From NCBI RefSeq assembly GCF_022427145.1, contig NZ_JAKSXN010000055.1, positions 1 to 36,731 of the forward strand: a DNA stretch of 36,731 nt. The letters run 5' to 3'. Position numbers and translations under genes: made by a program. Numbering within the stretch: position 1 is the stretch's first letter; each line of letters begins with the position of its first letter. This stretch comes from Paenibacillus timonensis. Lineage in GTDB: Bacteria; Bacillota; Bacilli; Paenibacillales; Paenibacillaceae. The notes under the pieces are model-generated. The model was given only the letters and a program-made list of their open reading frames with translations. It was not told where the DNA came from and did no database searches. Below are positions 1 to 7,859 of this stretch, one piece after another.

Positions 1-4
1 ACAC

Positions 5-46
5 AAAAAAAAGGGGATATATATGGAATACCCACATATATATCCC
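5..46 (-). terminator. Rho-independent terminator of the oppA-like gene
   Basis: A perfect 11-bp stem (14-24 paired with 36-46) is followed, in minus-strand reading, by a run of eight T (A tract at 5-12). It lies about 30 nt past the stop codon of the peptide-binding protein gene and would end that transcript. Confidence 0.9.
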
Positions 47-76
47 GATATTTCTATGAAGTTTGTAGCTTACCGA

Positions 77-1789
77 TTAATGCTCCAGCAGGTAGGCACG
101 GCTGTAATCGATCGCACCGCTGAAGTCCAATACTACGCCTTTCAGGTACGGTTTCGTAGCCGAAACGTTCGTGTAGTAGTAGATCGGCATCAGGACTTGG
201 TTGTCCTTGATCAAGATTTCTTCGGCTTTTGCAAAGTTTGCGTCGCGTTTCGCCATATCGTCGCTAGTTTTCGCTTCTTGAATCAACTTGTCATATTCTT
301 CGTTGGAGAAACCAGTGTCGTTGTTACCGCCGCCCGTTACCCACATATCCATGTAAGTCATCGGATCGTTGTAGTCCGCGCTCCAACCGGCACGTGCTAC
401 TTGGTAGTTCAGGTTTTGACGGTTTTCGATGAACACGGCCCATTCTTGGTTTTCCGACTTCACGTCAACGCCCAGGTTTTTCTTCCACATGTCAGCAACT
501 GCCAAAGCGATTTTCTTGTGAGCTTCGCTGGAGTTGTAGATCAAAGTGATTTCAGGCAGTTTCGTGTAGCCTTCTTCTTGCATCCCTTGTTCCAGCAATT
601 TCTTGGCTTCTTCAAGGTTTTCGGAGAAGTAATCGGTGTCTTTGTGTTCGTTACGATACTCGTCGTTCAGGCCTTTGATGCCCGGAGGCACGAAACCAAA
701 CGCAGGAACTTGACCACCCAGCGTTACGTTGTCTACGATCGCTTGACGATCGATTGCCATCGAGAACGCTCTGCGGATATTCACATTGTCGAACGGTTTA
801 GCCGTTACGTTAAATTCATAGTAATACGTACTGGAAATACCCTTGATTTCCAATTCGTCCTTCAATTGATCCTTCAGGATCGGAATTTGGTCGGTCGGAA
901 TTTCGCCGTTAGGCGCGCCGGCGCGATCCAATTCGTTGTTTTGGTAAGAAGCCAACTCCGTCGCGCTGCTGTTTACCAGGGACATCGACACTTTGCTCAA
1001 CTTGATGTTGGCTGCATCCCAGTAGCTTTCGTTCTTGGACACTTCGATCGTTTGGCCTTTTACCCAGTTGGTCAAGGTAAATGCACCGTTAACGATCATT
1101 TTGCTTTGGTCAACCGCCCATTTCGGGTCATCCTTTACGGATTGGTGAACCGGGTACAACGTATAGAAAGAAGTCAGGCCCAGGAAGTAAGGTGTCGGAG
1201 CTACCAGATCAACTTCCAGCGTATAGTCGTCAACTGCTTTAACGCCGACTTGGCTGAAATCGGTAACTTTTCCTTCATTATATTCTTGAGCGTTTTTCAG
1301 GTAGTACAATTGATAAGCGTAAGGAGCAGCCGGATCCGTTTTCGGGCTCAGGACGCGTTCCCAAGCGAAGACGAAATCTTTCGCGGTAACTGGGTCGCCG
1401 TTGCTCCATTTTGCGTCTTTGCGCAGGTGGAACGTATATTTGGTACCGTCGATGTCCCAGCTTTCAGCTGCAGCGGGGATGACTTGACCAGATTCGTCCT
1501 GGCGCGTAAGTCCTTCGTACATCAACTTCAGAACGGTGTTGGCTTGGCTGTCTTGAGCTTGAGCCGGGTCGAATGTTGGCGGCTCCGCGCTCAGGTTGAT
1601 TCTAAGCGTTTGATCCGCGGCCAATTTCTCTTCACCGCTGTTGCCACTGTCGGAAGCTGTATTGCCTCCGTTAGCTGCGCCGTTATTGGCAGCGCCATTG
1701 TTCCCGCCGTTCGAACCGCATGCGGCAAGCAAAGTGCCGACTGCAAGAACGAGCGTCAGAAGAAGCAAAAGACTTTTACTCTTCTTCAT
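77..1789 (-). CDS. oppA: OppA-type oligopeptide ABC transporter substrate-binding lipoprotein
   Basis: This 570-residue protein is a family 5 extracellular solute-binding protein (SBP_bac_5, OppA/DppA type) that captures peptides outside the membrane and delivers them to an ABC permease. It starts with a lipoprotein signal of positive residues and a leucine-rich core, ending in LLAAC with Cys24 as the lipidation site, followed by a Gly/Asn-rich linker. The mature part shows the typical opening (DQTLRINLSAEPPTFDPAQA) and the conserved VTAKDFVFAWERVL region. An AAGGGGG ribosome-binding site lies about 10 nt upstream of the ATG. A TATAAT box at 1832-1837 (minus) could be its promoter, but the -35 is poor. 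No permease or ATPase gene is adjacent, so it is an orphan here; peptide as ligand is inferred from the family. Confidence 0.93.
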   Translation of the reverse strand: MKKSKSLLLLLTLVLAVGTLLAACGSNGGNNGAANNGAANGGNTASDSGNSGEEKLAADQTLRINLSAEPPTFDPAQAQDSQANTVLKLMYEGLTRQDESGQVIPAAAESWDIDGTKYTFHLRKDAKWSNGDPVTAKDFVFAWERVLSPKTDPAAPYAYQLYYLKNAQEYNEGKVTDFSQVGVKAVDDYTLEVDLVAPTPYFLGLTSFYTLYPVHQSVKDDPKWAVDQSKMIVNGAFTLTNWVKGQTIEVSKNESYWDAANIKLSKVSMSLVNSSATELASYQNNELDRAGAPNGEIPTDQIPILKDQLKDELEIKGISSTYYYEFNVTAKPFDNVNIRRAFSMAIDRQAIVDNVTLGGQVPAFGFVPPGIKGLNDEYRNEHKDTDYFSENLEEAKKLLEQGMQEEGYTKLPEITLIYNSSEAHKKIALAVADMWKKNLGVDVKSENQEWAVFIENRQNLNYQVARAGWSADYNDPMTYMDMWVTGGGNNDTGFSNEEYDKLIQEAKTSDDMAKRDANFAKAEEILIKDNQVLMPIYYYTNVSATKPYLKGVVLDFSGAIDYSRAYLLEH

Positions 1790-2013
1790 CTAGCAATATC
1801 CCCCTTAAAATGTTTTGGTATATGTTTTTAGATTATACAACCAGCGGTCAAAAAAATCCAACATAAAATTAAAGATTTTTCGCGCGATTTGATAAATTTA
1901 GCGCTATTCTTTAACAAAATAGTCCAATATACAATATTGACTTTTGTTTTCCTTAACAATTAACCAAGGATGTCATTGATTTATTCGGTATTCACCTGTA
2001 TCCGTAGTTTGTT

Positions 2014-2397
2014 CTATGCCGCTGTAATATATGTAATGAAGCTGATCAAGAACAAAAGAACATAAGCTAGTCCGGTTGCCGCAAACGCCAGTCGCCAAAC
2101 CACGCGCAGCAGCTTACGTCCGTCAACCTTCCCTTTCAGGCGAGTCTGTGCGCCGCCGATCAGCCCTCCAACAACCAGCAGGATGATGAGGATCAAATAG
2201 AAGCCAAAGGTTGAATCAAACACATTGTTGAACAACGCAGAAACCGACAAGATCAGAAACAGCGTCGTTACGTCCATGGCCAGCTTCAACGCCGCTTTTT
2301 TATCCCGCTTTACTTGATAATGAATGAAATAAATCAGCCCAAAAGGAATGATCGGTAACATGGCCAACACGATAAAGGAAGAGACCAACGCTTCCAA
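2014..2397 (-). CDS. Four-helix membrane protein, DUF3397-like
   Basis: A 127-residue integral membrane protein of unknown function with four predicted membrane segments (about residues 3-27, 41-60, 64-83 and 102-126) and a basic loop (RLKGKVDGRK) between the third and fourth. Size, helix spacing and its place just downstream of a ketopantoate reductase gene suggest the DUF3397 family, which in related bacilli often sits beside bshC and mraZ; this assignment is from memory of the family. The start is TTG at 2397, chosen because GGAGGTGAG ends a few nucleotides before it. It is probably co-transcribed with the reductase gene 79 nt upstream. Here oppA follows instead of bshC. Confidence 0.7.
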   Translation of the reverse strand: MEALVSSFIVLAMLPIIPFGLIYFIHYQVKRDKKAALKLAMDVTTLFLILSVSALFNNVFDSTFGFYLILIILLVVGGLIGGAQTRLKGKVDGRKLLRVVWRLAFAATGLAYVLLFLISFITYITAA

Positions 2398-2476
2398 AGC
2401 CTCACCTCCGCATCAAATTGAAAATTTAAAAGTTGACTTGCAAAGTAAGTAACTATATTTTTATATCCATGTTAGG

Positions 2477-3412
2477 TTATAAAGCTCGAACCAACCTCCA
2501 AACCGTTTCATGCCCAGGAACAGATATCCCCTTGTTGCGCGCCATCTCAACCAATTTCCCGTTGATGTAATCAATTTCCGTTGGCAAGCCCTCCCGCACG
2601 TCCTTAAGCATGGAAGAGATATTCGTCGATGTGGACCGACATACCGCGACGATTTGATCAAACATGTCCTCATCGCAAGGAATGCCTAAGGTGCCATAGA
2701 CCGCTACGCCTTCCTCGCATAATTGCCGCAGCATGCGGAGCCGCTCCTCATTCTCCAATAGTTGTCCGTTAGCCACCCGCCATATCGCCGTTAACGGGTT
2801 GATGGCGGCATTGATCAGCAGCTTCCTGTAGATTTCCCTCTCGATGTCTTTCGACAAAAGGGCGGTAAATCCTGCCTTCCCAAGCATTTTCGCCAAACTT
2901 TCTCCTTCGCCGGACTGATCGGGCGTGCCGTCGCTCTTCCCGATTCGCGTCGTCCCTTGACCAGCCCGACTCACGGTATAATCGTTCATCCTTTTCGCGC
3001 CTTCGGTCGTGATCGCCGCATATACCGGCAAACCAGGCAGTGCGCTGCCGACCATCTCCAAATGCCCTATCCCGTTTTGAAAACACACGACCTTTGTGTC
3101 CGGATTCACGAGCCGTTCGACCGCGGTAAGCAGCTTGGCGTCAAGATGCCGTTGCTTCGTCGTTATCAACATCCATTCGGCTCGTCCAACCTTGTCGTGT
3201 CCACCACTTTCCTCCATATAATAGGCTTCGAAACGCCTACCCTCTATAATGATCGAGGTTCCGTCCGGTTCAGCAAGATGAATTCCCTCCCTTTTCAGCA
3301 ATGCGGCTTGCTCCGGGGTTCTTGTCCAGAAACGCACGGTCGCGCCTGAGGACGCCAGTTTCCCGCCGAACAGCAGTCCAAGCGCCCCCGCGCCGATAAT
3401 GTCAAATTTCAT
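2477..3412 (-). CDS. panE: 2-dehydropantoate 2-reductase (ketopantoate reductase), YlbQ/PanE family
   Basis: The protein reduces ketopantoate to pantoate with NADPH, a step of pantothenate and coenzyme A synthesis in the cytoplasm. The N-terminus is a Rossmann fold beginning directly with FDIIGAGALGLLFGGKLA (dinucleotide-binding GxGxxG), and the C-terminal half carries the ApbA_C helical domain with YRKLLINAAINPLTAI, containing the family's catalytic Lys and Asn. I place the start at the ATG of 3412 because family members begin immediately before the Rossmann strand. An upstream ATG at 3436 has a better AAGGAG site 4 nt away and would add eight residues (MKKRTWAS). In B. subtilis the ylbO-ylbP-ylbQ order puts this gene near an RsfA-like gene, as here. 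Confidence 0.9.
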   Translation of the reverse strand: MKFDIIGAGALGLLFGGKLASSGATVRFWTRTPEQAALLKREGIHLAEPDGTSIIIEGRRFEAYYMEESGGHDKVGRAEWMLITTKQRHLDAKLLTAVERLVNPDTKVVCFQNGIGHLEMVGSALPGLPVYAAITTEGAKRMNDYTVSRAGQGTTRIGKSDGTPDQSGEGESLAKMLGKAGFTALLSKDIEREIYRKLLINAAINPLTAIWRVANGQLLENEERLRMLRQLCEEGVAVYGTLGIPCDEDMFDQIVAVCRSTSTNISSMLKDVREGLPTEIDYINGKLVEMARNKGISVPGHETVWRLVRAL

Positions 3413-3473
3413 AGATGCCCACGTCCTTTTCTTCATCCTACTCCTTTTATACCAAACCCTCCCCCTAAAACAC

Positions 3474-3502
3474 AAAACTCCTGCCGTTTCGGCAGGAGTT
3501 TT
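3474..3502. terminator. Terminator hairpin between the RsfA-like gene and panE
   Basis: A perfect 13-bp stem (3474-3486 with 3490-3502) with a three-base loop, flanked by T runs in both readings. It lies 15 nt past the stop of the RsfA-like gene on the minus strand and just upstream of panE, so it should at least partly separate the two transcription units. Confidence 0.88.
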
Positions 3503-3516
3503 CTGTCTTGTCCCTC

Positions 3517-4170
3517 TTATTCAATTCGTTCCAAATTTCCGTTCGCATCCATCTTGAACCTGGATTTGCTTTCCTCGTCCTCTTCGTTCAAAAAAGCCAA
3601 CCGTCTGGCCCGATCCATAATCTGAATTAACGCCTTATAATCGTCGTTAACGACCCGATAGTCGGTCTGCACCTCATTAACCTGTACCGATAACCGCTCG
3701 TTTTCCTCGCGAAGCGCGGCAAGTTCCTCTTCCTTCTCGCGCAATTCCTTTTCCAGCGATTTCATTTGGCGGTTCGTCTCCTGAACCGTGTTTTTCCATC
3801 CGCGCAAAAACCGGATCACCGCGTCGATGGAAATCGTCTCTTCCGTTACTCCATCGCTGCGGTAACCGCCGTCGTCCATTTCGACGGAAGCGAGCGAAGC
3901 CATGCCGGAACCCGCGGTTAGCGGAGTTTGTTTTTTCATATAATTCCGTTTCTGTCTTTGTGCTTTGGCGATGCTAATGGCCGCTTCGTATTTCTTCCTC
4001 ACGCAGCTATTCCAACGGAAACCGCATGCCGCCGCCGTTCTGCCGATTCGTTCCCCGACCTCTTCGAAAGCGTTTAATTGGGTGCTGCCCTCCCGTATAT
4101 GCCGAAGAGTCACCTCGGCCAGAATCAAATCATCTTCTGCGCTCCATGCATCTTGTCTCACAGCTGTCAT
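3517..4170 (-). CDS. RsfA/YlbO (GerR)-family sporulation transcription factor
   Basis: A 217-residue regulator of the RsfA family, whose members tune forespore or mother-cell gene expression during sporulation. The N-terminus has a Myb/SANT-like DNA-binding region (AWSAEDDLILAEVTLRHIRE, then FRWNSCVRKKYEAAI) over about residues 5-75. A variable linker follows, then a long coiled coil (about residues 130-195, rich in Glu, Lys and Leu heptads) that probably drives dimerisation. The start at 4170 is preceded by AGGAGG at 10 nt spacing. The neighbouring ketopantoate reductase gene matches the B. subtilis ylbO-ylbQ neighbourhood, so it may be the ylbO/gerR orthologue rather than rsfA itself; that choice is inference. 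Confidence 0.85.
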   Translation of the reverse strand: MTAVRQDAWSAEDDLILAEVTLRHIREGSTQLNAFEEVGERIGRTAAACGFRWNSCVRKKYEAAISIAKAQRQKRNYMKKQTPLTAGSGMASLASVEMDDGGYRSDGVTEETISIDAVIRFLRGWKNTVQETNRQMKSLEKELREKEEELAALREENERLSVQVNEVQTDYRVVNDDYKALIQIMDRARRLAFLNEEDEESKSRFKMDANGNLERIE

Positions 4171-4438
4171 GCTATAAAAACCTCCTAACGACATCCTAGT
4201 CTAACCGTCTTCCAACCGGCGGTCTCCGGCAGGCGTATGGGTAAAATGCTTCTTACTCCATTTCTATGCCTCTCATAGAGTTCATAGAATCTATTTGATA
4301 CTAAAATGTATTTCCAAAATCAGGGGTCTCCATACATGACGTTCGCGGAAACGAATAAAGCAAGCAGACGACCGTGAACACTACCGTTATATATGTCACA
4401 TCATCACTTGCATAATTTGGCTAAATCTTGACTTTTCG
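4171..4438. other. Divergent intergenic region with no gene seen
   Basis: About 270 nt separate the RsfA-like gene (minus) from the promoter of the DUF2626 gene (plus). I find no open frame with a ribosome-binding site. The minus-strand promoter of the regulator must lie here, but I could not identify sigma-A boxes; a sporulation sigma factor promoter is possible and not demonstrated. Confidence 0.4.
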
Positions 4439-4467
4439 TTTACACTTTTCGGCCTAACGGGTATAAT
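4439..4467 (+). promoter_or_regulatory. Sigma-A promoter for the DUF2626 gene
   Basis: TTTACA at 4439-4444 and TATAAT at 4462-4467 are separated by exactly 17 bp, 51 nt upstream of the GTG start. This is the best-matching sigma-A promoter on the plus strand of the window. Confidence 0.8.
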
Positions 4468-4517
4468 GGGAAAAGAAATGGAAGGTTCGTTGATACATAA
4501 GAAAGGGGGATTACCTC

Positions 4518-4754
4518 GTGGCACGCATGTTCCGCGTCCTTGGCTTCTTCACTTTGGCTATTGGGCTCATGGCCTTTGCGGGCGATCTGACGGAAATGGC
4601 CTTGCTGTTCTTCTTGCAAACCGCCTTTTTCGTTCTTTTCGGCTATTTGAAGTTTACCGAGAGAACCTATATCCTGCTGTTCTGGGGATACATGATCGTC
4701 GCTTTTACAGGTTTCAGCTACTGGACGATCTTCAAAATGGGTTTGCCCCTCTAA
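4518..4754 (+). CDS. DUF2626-family small membrane protein
   Basis: A 78-residue, very hydrophobic protein with two to three membrane segments (MFRVLGFFTLAIGLMAFAGD, then EMALLFFLQTAFFVLFGYL and YILLFWGYMIVAFTGFSYW). Length and sequence style match DUF2626, a family found in Bacillus and Paenibacillus with no known function. The start is GTG at 4518, with AAGGGGG about 9 nt upstream. It is a single-gene unit, with its own promoter at 4439-4467 and a strong terminator at 4781-4816. Confidence 0.82.
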   Translation: MARMFRVLGFFTLAIGLMAFAGDLTEMALLFFLQTAFFVLFGYLKFTERTYILLFWGYMIVAFTGFSYWTIFKMGLPL

Positions 4755-4780
4755 TCCCAAAAGTTCATAAGAGTACCAGA

Positions 4781-4816
4781 AAGGCGTTTCGGCCGTGGGC
4801 CGGAACGCCTTTTTTC
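4781..4816 (+). terminator. Terminator of the DUF2626 gene
   Basis: A GC-rich inverted repeat (AAGGCGTTTCGGCC against GGCCGGAACGCCTT, with one mismatch) closes a three-base loop and runs into six T. It lies about 27 nt past the stop codon. Confidence 0.88.
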
Positions 4817-4884
4817 GTGATCTCTGCTATTTCCGAACCTGTTATCATATATATAGTACAACCACCGACGGGAGAGGATCGTTG

Positions 4885-5961
4885 TTGAAGAAACGCATCA
4901 TATCGCTCTGTCTATTGCTGCCGCTGGCCGTATTCCATATGACCGTCCTGCCGGCCGCCGCCGAACCGTATACTGCCGAAGAACAACAGATCCTGGAACA
5001 AAGCTTGTCGATTCAGGAAATCGACCGGGAAATCAACCGGATCGAGTCTCGCCAACAGGAGACGGAAGCGGCCCTCCTCGTGCTGCATGGACAGCTATCC
5101 GATAAAAACGAGCAAATCCGCGTCAGCCGGGAGCAAGCTGGCTTAAGGCTGCGCGCTTACTATATGGGGGAACGGGAAAATTTGCTGTACGCTTTGCTTA
5201 GCGTAAACAGCCTCAAGGATTTTTTTACCGTATTGGACTATTACCAGCTCATCATGGATCGGGATCGTACCGTGTTAAACCATTACAAGGCGGACTATGC
5301 CGAGTTGACGCGCACCAAACAGAAGCTGGACAACACCGCCACCGAACTCGCCCGCATGAAAGAAGAGCTTCAGCTCCAGCGCAGCCGCGTCGCCGCACTT
5401 CAGCAAAGTGTCGACAAATCGCTCGGACTTAGCGCGGACCCCGAAAAACTCAAAGCGCTCATCCAAGAGCTTGAGGCGTATTGGGAGAACGTCGGATTAT
5501 ACGAGCTACGCAAATATTTTCAGGCGCTCAGCTCCGCGATGTCGCAGTTTCCCGACTTTTTGCAACAGAACGAGAACAGCTTGATCGCTGAAAAAGGCGG
5601 GTATCGCCTGGAGATCCGCGAGGAAGAGCTCAACGCGTTTCTCTACAGCAAGAGCGAGCTGCTGAAAGACATGAGTTTTCGCTTCGAAAAGGACAAGATC
5701 GTTGCCCGGGGTAGCCGAGAGGGCCTGGAGCTGGAGGTCGAAGGGCATTATACGGTGGAGCAGGAACCGGAGAATTCGATCGTTTTCCACGTGGACCGTC
5801 TGTTGTTTAACGGCTTGGCGCTGCCCGATACGACTCGGGCCGAGCTGGAACGCGACTTCGATCTCGGGTTTTATCCCAAAAAAATCGTCCCCTTCGTCGA
5901 AGCCACCGATGCGGCCATCTCCGAGGGAACGTTGACGGTAGAATTGAAATTGGCCTTGTAA
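4885..5961 (+). CDS. Secreted coiled-coil protein with CwlO/PcsB-like N-terminal region
   Basis: A 358-residue exported protein. Residues 1-26 form a signal peptide (KKR, leucine core, cleavage after PAAA). Residues about 35-195 are a long coiled coil containing LRLRAYYMGERENLLYALLS and SLKDFFTVLDYYQ, the pattern seen in the N-terminal domain of peptidoglycan hydrolases such as CwlO and PcsB. No NlpC/P60 or other catalytic domain follows. Instead the last ~150 residues look beta-rich, ending in strands such as IVFHVDRLLFNGLALP and EGTLTVELKLAL, which recall the SMP/DUF2140-like lipid-binding folds (weak resemblance). The start is one of two consecutive TTG codons; I chose 4885, 7 nt after GGAGAGG. 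Role unknown; regulation of cell-wall hydrolysis is a guess. Confidence 0.75.
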   Translation: MKKRIISLCLLLPLAVFHMTVLPAAAEPYTAEEQQILEQSLSIQEIDREINRIESRQQETEAALLVLHGQLSDKNEQIRVSREQAGLRLRAYYMGERENLLYALLSVNSLKDFFTVLDYYQLIMDRDRTVLNHYKADYAELTRTKQKLDNTATELARMKEELQLQRSRVAALQQSVDKSLGLSADPEKLKALIQELEAYWENVGLYELRKYFQALSSAMSQFPDFLQQNENSLIAEKGGYRLEIREEELNAFLYSKSELLKDMSFRFEKDKIVARGSREGLELEVEGHYTVEQEPENSIVFHVDRLLFNGLALPDTTRAELERDFDLGFYPKKIVPFVEATDAAISEGTLTVELKLAL

Positions 5962-5972
5962 GCGAAGCGGCG

Positions 5973-7235
5973 TTACTGGCTAAGCTCAGCTAGCCTGCCG
6001 CGATATTGCTTAGCGGTAATCGCCCCGCTCAAATAATCGTAAGTGAGCGGCGCAAACGCTTCAAGCTGTCCGGGCAACGACGGACTTGCCGGCAAAGCGG
6101 CTCCGGACCCGGCAGCCAGCGAGGCAGGAGTCCAATCCGGCAGCTTGTTTGAGGCTGCTTCGTAATAAATCGTTTTGAGTACGGGAAGATGGCCGGTCGC
6201 TTCCTGCCAGCGCATCTGATTTAGAGCGGAGGTCATCTCCGAAATCCACAATCCGGCCGCTTCGGCGTTATCCGTTTGCGAAGAGACAGCATAACTACGG
6301 CCTTGAATCCAGGCCGCTGCCAAATTCGGCTGCACCTCCGGCATCCACACTTTCATCTGGGCATGGACGTGCTTCTGCGCCTCGGATGCCGGGGCAATCA
6401 TCATGGCCAGTTGGCCTCCGCTCAGCTTGTTCCACGAATCCGCGCCGGATGCACCTGAATCCAAGAGCGCAGGCTGGATCAGTTCCAATTGTTGCACGGA
6501 GAGCGGCATGTTGTCCTTCATGGCGAAAAAGGGCCCGGACTCACCTGGCTTCCAGCCTCCCCCGATTTGCCAAAGCAACGTTGCCGCGGCAAAAGGATCG
6601 CGGTAATCCAAGCCCAATAAGTAGGGCTGGGAATGTTGTTTTTTGAACGCGGATATTAGGGCGTTCCAATCGTCCGCCGATGCCGGCGGCCGCTCCATGC
6701 CAAGCTGTTTCAACTTAGCCGCGTCATAGATCAGTACATAAGGATCCACATCCAGCGGGACCCCCCAGACGTACCCGTTCCATTCGTTAGGAATCAAGGA
6801 AGCGCTTAACACTTCCCCGGACAAAGAACCGGAGTAATACCCCTCCGTGGGCAGCAAGTAACCATCCGCAGCAAAGCGGCGAATCCAAATATTGTCCAAT
6901 AGCAGGATGTCCGGCGATTCCCCCAGCTTCATAAGTTGGCGCTGGAAAGAAGCATAACTCTCCTCCGCCGGCACATTCACCAGATCGACCTCCACCGAAT
7001 GGCTCACCGTAAACTGCCGGTTCATATCCTCCAGGCGGCGGAAATCGGACTCGTTCATTTGCACTGCCACTTGAATATGGCCGGTCTCCTGCAAGGTCTG
7101 CGCTTCAGGCGGCGTAACCGGCTGAGCTTCTCCACGGTCTTCCGGGCGATCCAGCGTCATTTCTTCGCTAGGGGACAGATTGATCAAAGCGAGTAGGAGG
7201 ATCGCAAAAAGCACCCAATGATTTTTTCGCTTCAC
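5973..7235 (-). CDS. Membrane-anchored sugar-type ABC solute-binding protein
   Basis: A 420-residue family 1 extracellular solute-binding protein (SBP_bac_1, MalE-like). It begins with a short positive stretch (KRKNH) and a hydrophobic segment (WVLFAILLLALINL) without a lipobox cysteine, so it is either secreted or tethered by an uncleaved anchor. The binding-protein body has family features such as SPDILLLDNIWIRRFAADGYL (lobe I) and EWNGYVWGVPLDVDPYVLIYD (hinge and ligand-cleft region). The GTG at 7235 is chosen because the signal segment starts there and AGAGG lies about 10 nt upstream; the open frame extends further but reads as non-coding. No permease gene is adjacent. It converges with the coiled-coil gene, leaving 11 bp between stops. 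The ligand is unknown. Confidence 0.85.
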   Translation of the reverse strand: MKRKNHWVLFAILLLALINLSPSEEMTLDRPEDRGEAQPVTPPEAQTLQETGHIQVAVQMNESDFRRLEDMNRQFTVSHSVEVDLVNVPAEESYASFQRQLMKLGESPDILLLDNIWIRRFAADGYLLPTEGYYSGSLSGEVLSASLIPNEWNGYVWGVPLDVDPYVLIYDAAKLKQLGMERPPASADDWNALISAFKKQHSQPYLLGLDYRDPFAAATLLWQIGGGWKPGESGPFFAMKDNMPLSVQQLELIQPALLDSGASGADSWNKLSGGQLAMMIAPASEAQKHVHAQMKVWMPEVQPNLAAAWIQGRSYAVSSQTDNAEAAGLWISEMTSALNQMRWQEATGHLPVLKTIYYEAASNKLPDWTPASLAAGSGAALPASPSLPGQLEAFAPLTYDYLSGAITAKQYRGRLAELSQ

Positions 7236-7535
7236 GCCTGTTCTTCCTCTCCACAATTTAGGAGCGCAAGTCAATAAACCTTCCGATACTCCGTATTGTA
7301 GCAAATCGCGGAATGAATTGTCCCGTAAAAAATTGTATATGGGGGATGGCGGGAGGTCGCGGGGAGGATGCGAGCGATACAAAGAGTTCAAGTGCGCTAG
7401 GGGCCGCCGGGTGAAATGTTCCTGCGCTCGCAAAGGCGACCACTATCGTTTCTTCAGAATCATTTCCCCCTCTGGCCTTTCGCGCTCTTGTTTGAGTTTG
7501 CCATTCCGGCTCCTCCCGCCGATGGAGGTAGTAAA

Positions 7536-7567
7536 GCCCGGCGAATCTTAAATAGTGATTCGCCTGC
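7536..7567. repeat. Hairpin sharing its arm with the phoH terminator
   Basis: GCCCGGCGAATC at 7536-7547 can fold onto GATTCGCC at 7557-7564. The same 12-nt left arm recurs at 7826-7837, so repeat copy A is bracketed by two related hairpins 290 bp apart. Confidence 0.6.
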
Positions 7568-7618
7568 TACTATGCTAGCTATGCGCCGAAGGGCGGCTCG
7601 CGCGCGAAATTTCTTCTG

Positions 7619-7802
7619 TAACGGAACTGAGCGCCGTTATTTGCTCATTTCCCGATCATTTCCCGTTCTAACGGAACCACGAGCCTTTATTTGACCAGAA
7701 ACGTAACTGTTGACGCCAAAAATGTCCAAATAAGGTCATCTGGTTCTGTTAGAGCTCAGAATGCCCTAATTTGCAATGGGATAACGTCTCTCAGTTCCGT
7801 TA
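7619..7802 (+). repeat. Four-motif nested inverted repeat, copy A
   Basis: This 184-bp element has two forward ~25-nt motifs (7619-7643 and 7669-7693, both TAACGGA ... TTATTTG) and two reverse motifs (7727-7751 and about 7778-7802). Motifs in a pair are 50-51 nt apart. Outer motif arms (TAACGGAACTGAG against CTCAGTTCCGTTA) and inner arms can pair, making a nested hairpin around a ~33-nt loop. The left spacer carries a direct repeat of CATTTCCCG. It contains no gene and matches copies B and C in layout. Confidence 0.85.
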
Positions 7803-7820
7803 GCGATTGCGCAAACCGCC

Positions 7821-7859
7821 AAAAAGCCCGGCGAATCATGTTGTACTGATTCGCCGGGC
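7821..7859 (-). terminator. Likely terminator of phoH with a 13-bp perfect stem
   Basis: GCCCGGCGAATCA (7826-7838) pairs perfectly with TGATTCGCCGGGC (7847-7859) and is followed by TTTTT in minus-strand reading. It would end the phoH transcript about 175 nt past its stop codon. Confidence 0.82.

Noticed and set aside
23..1831. A 602-codon plus-strand open frame across the oppA-like gene
   Set aside because: It is the complement of the peptide-binding protein gene. It lacks a ribosome-binding site and its residue pattern (long stretches of Phe/Val/Arg without domain) is the shadow of the real gene.
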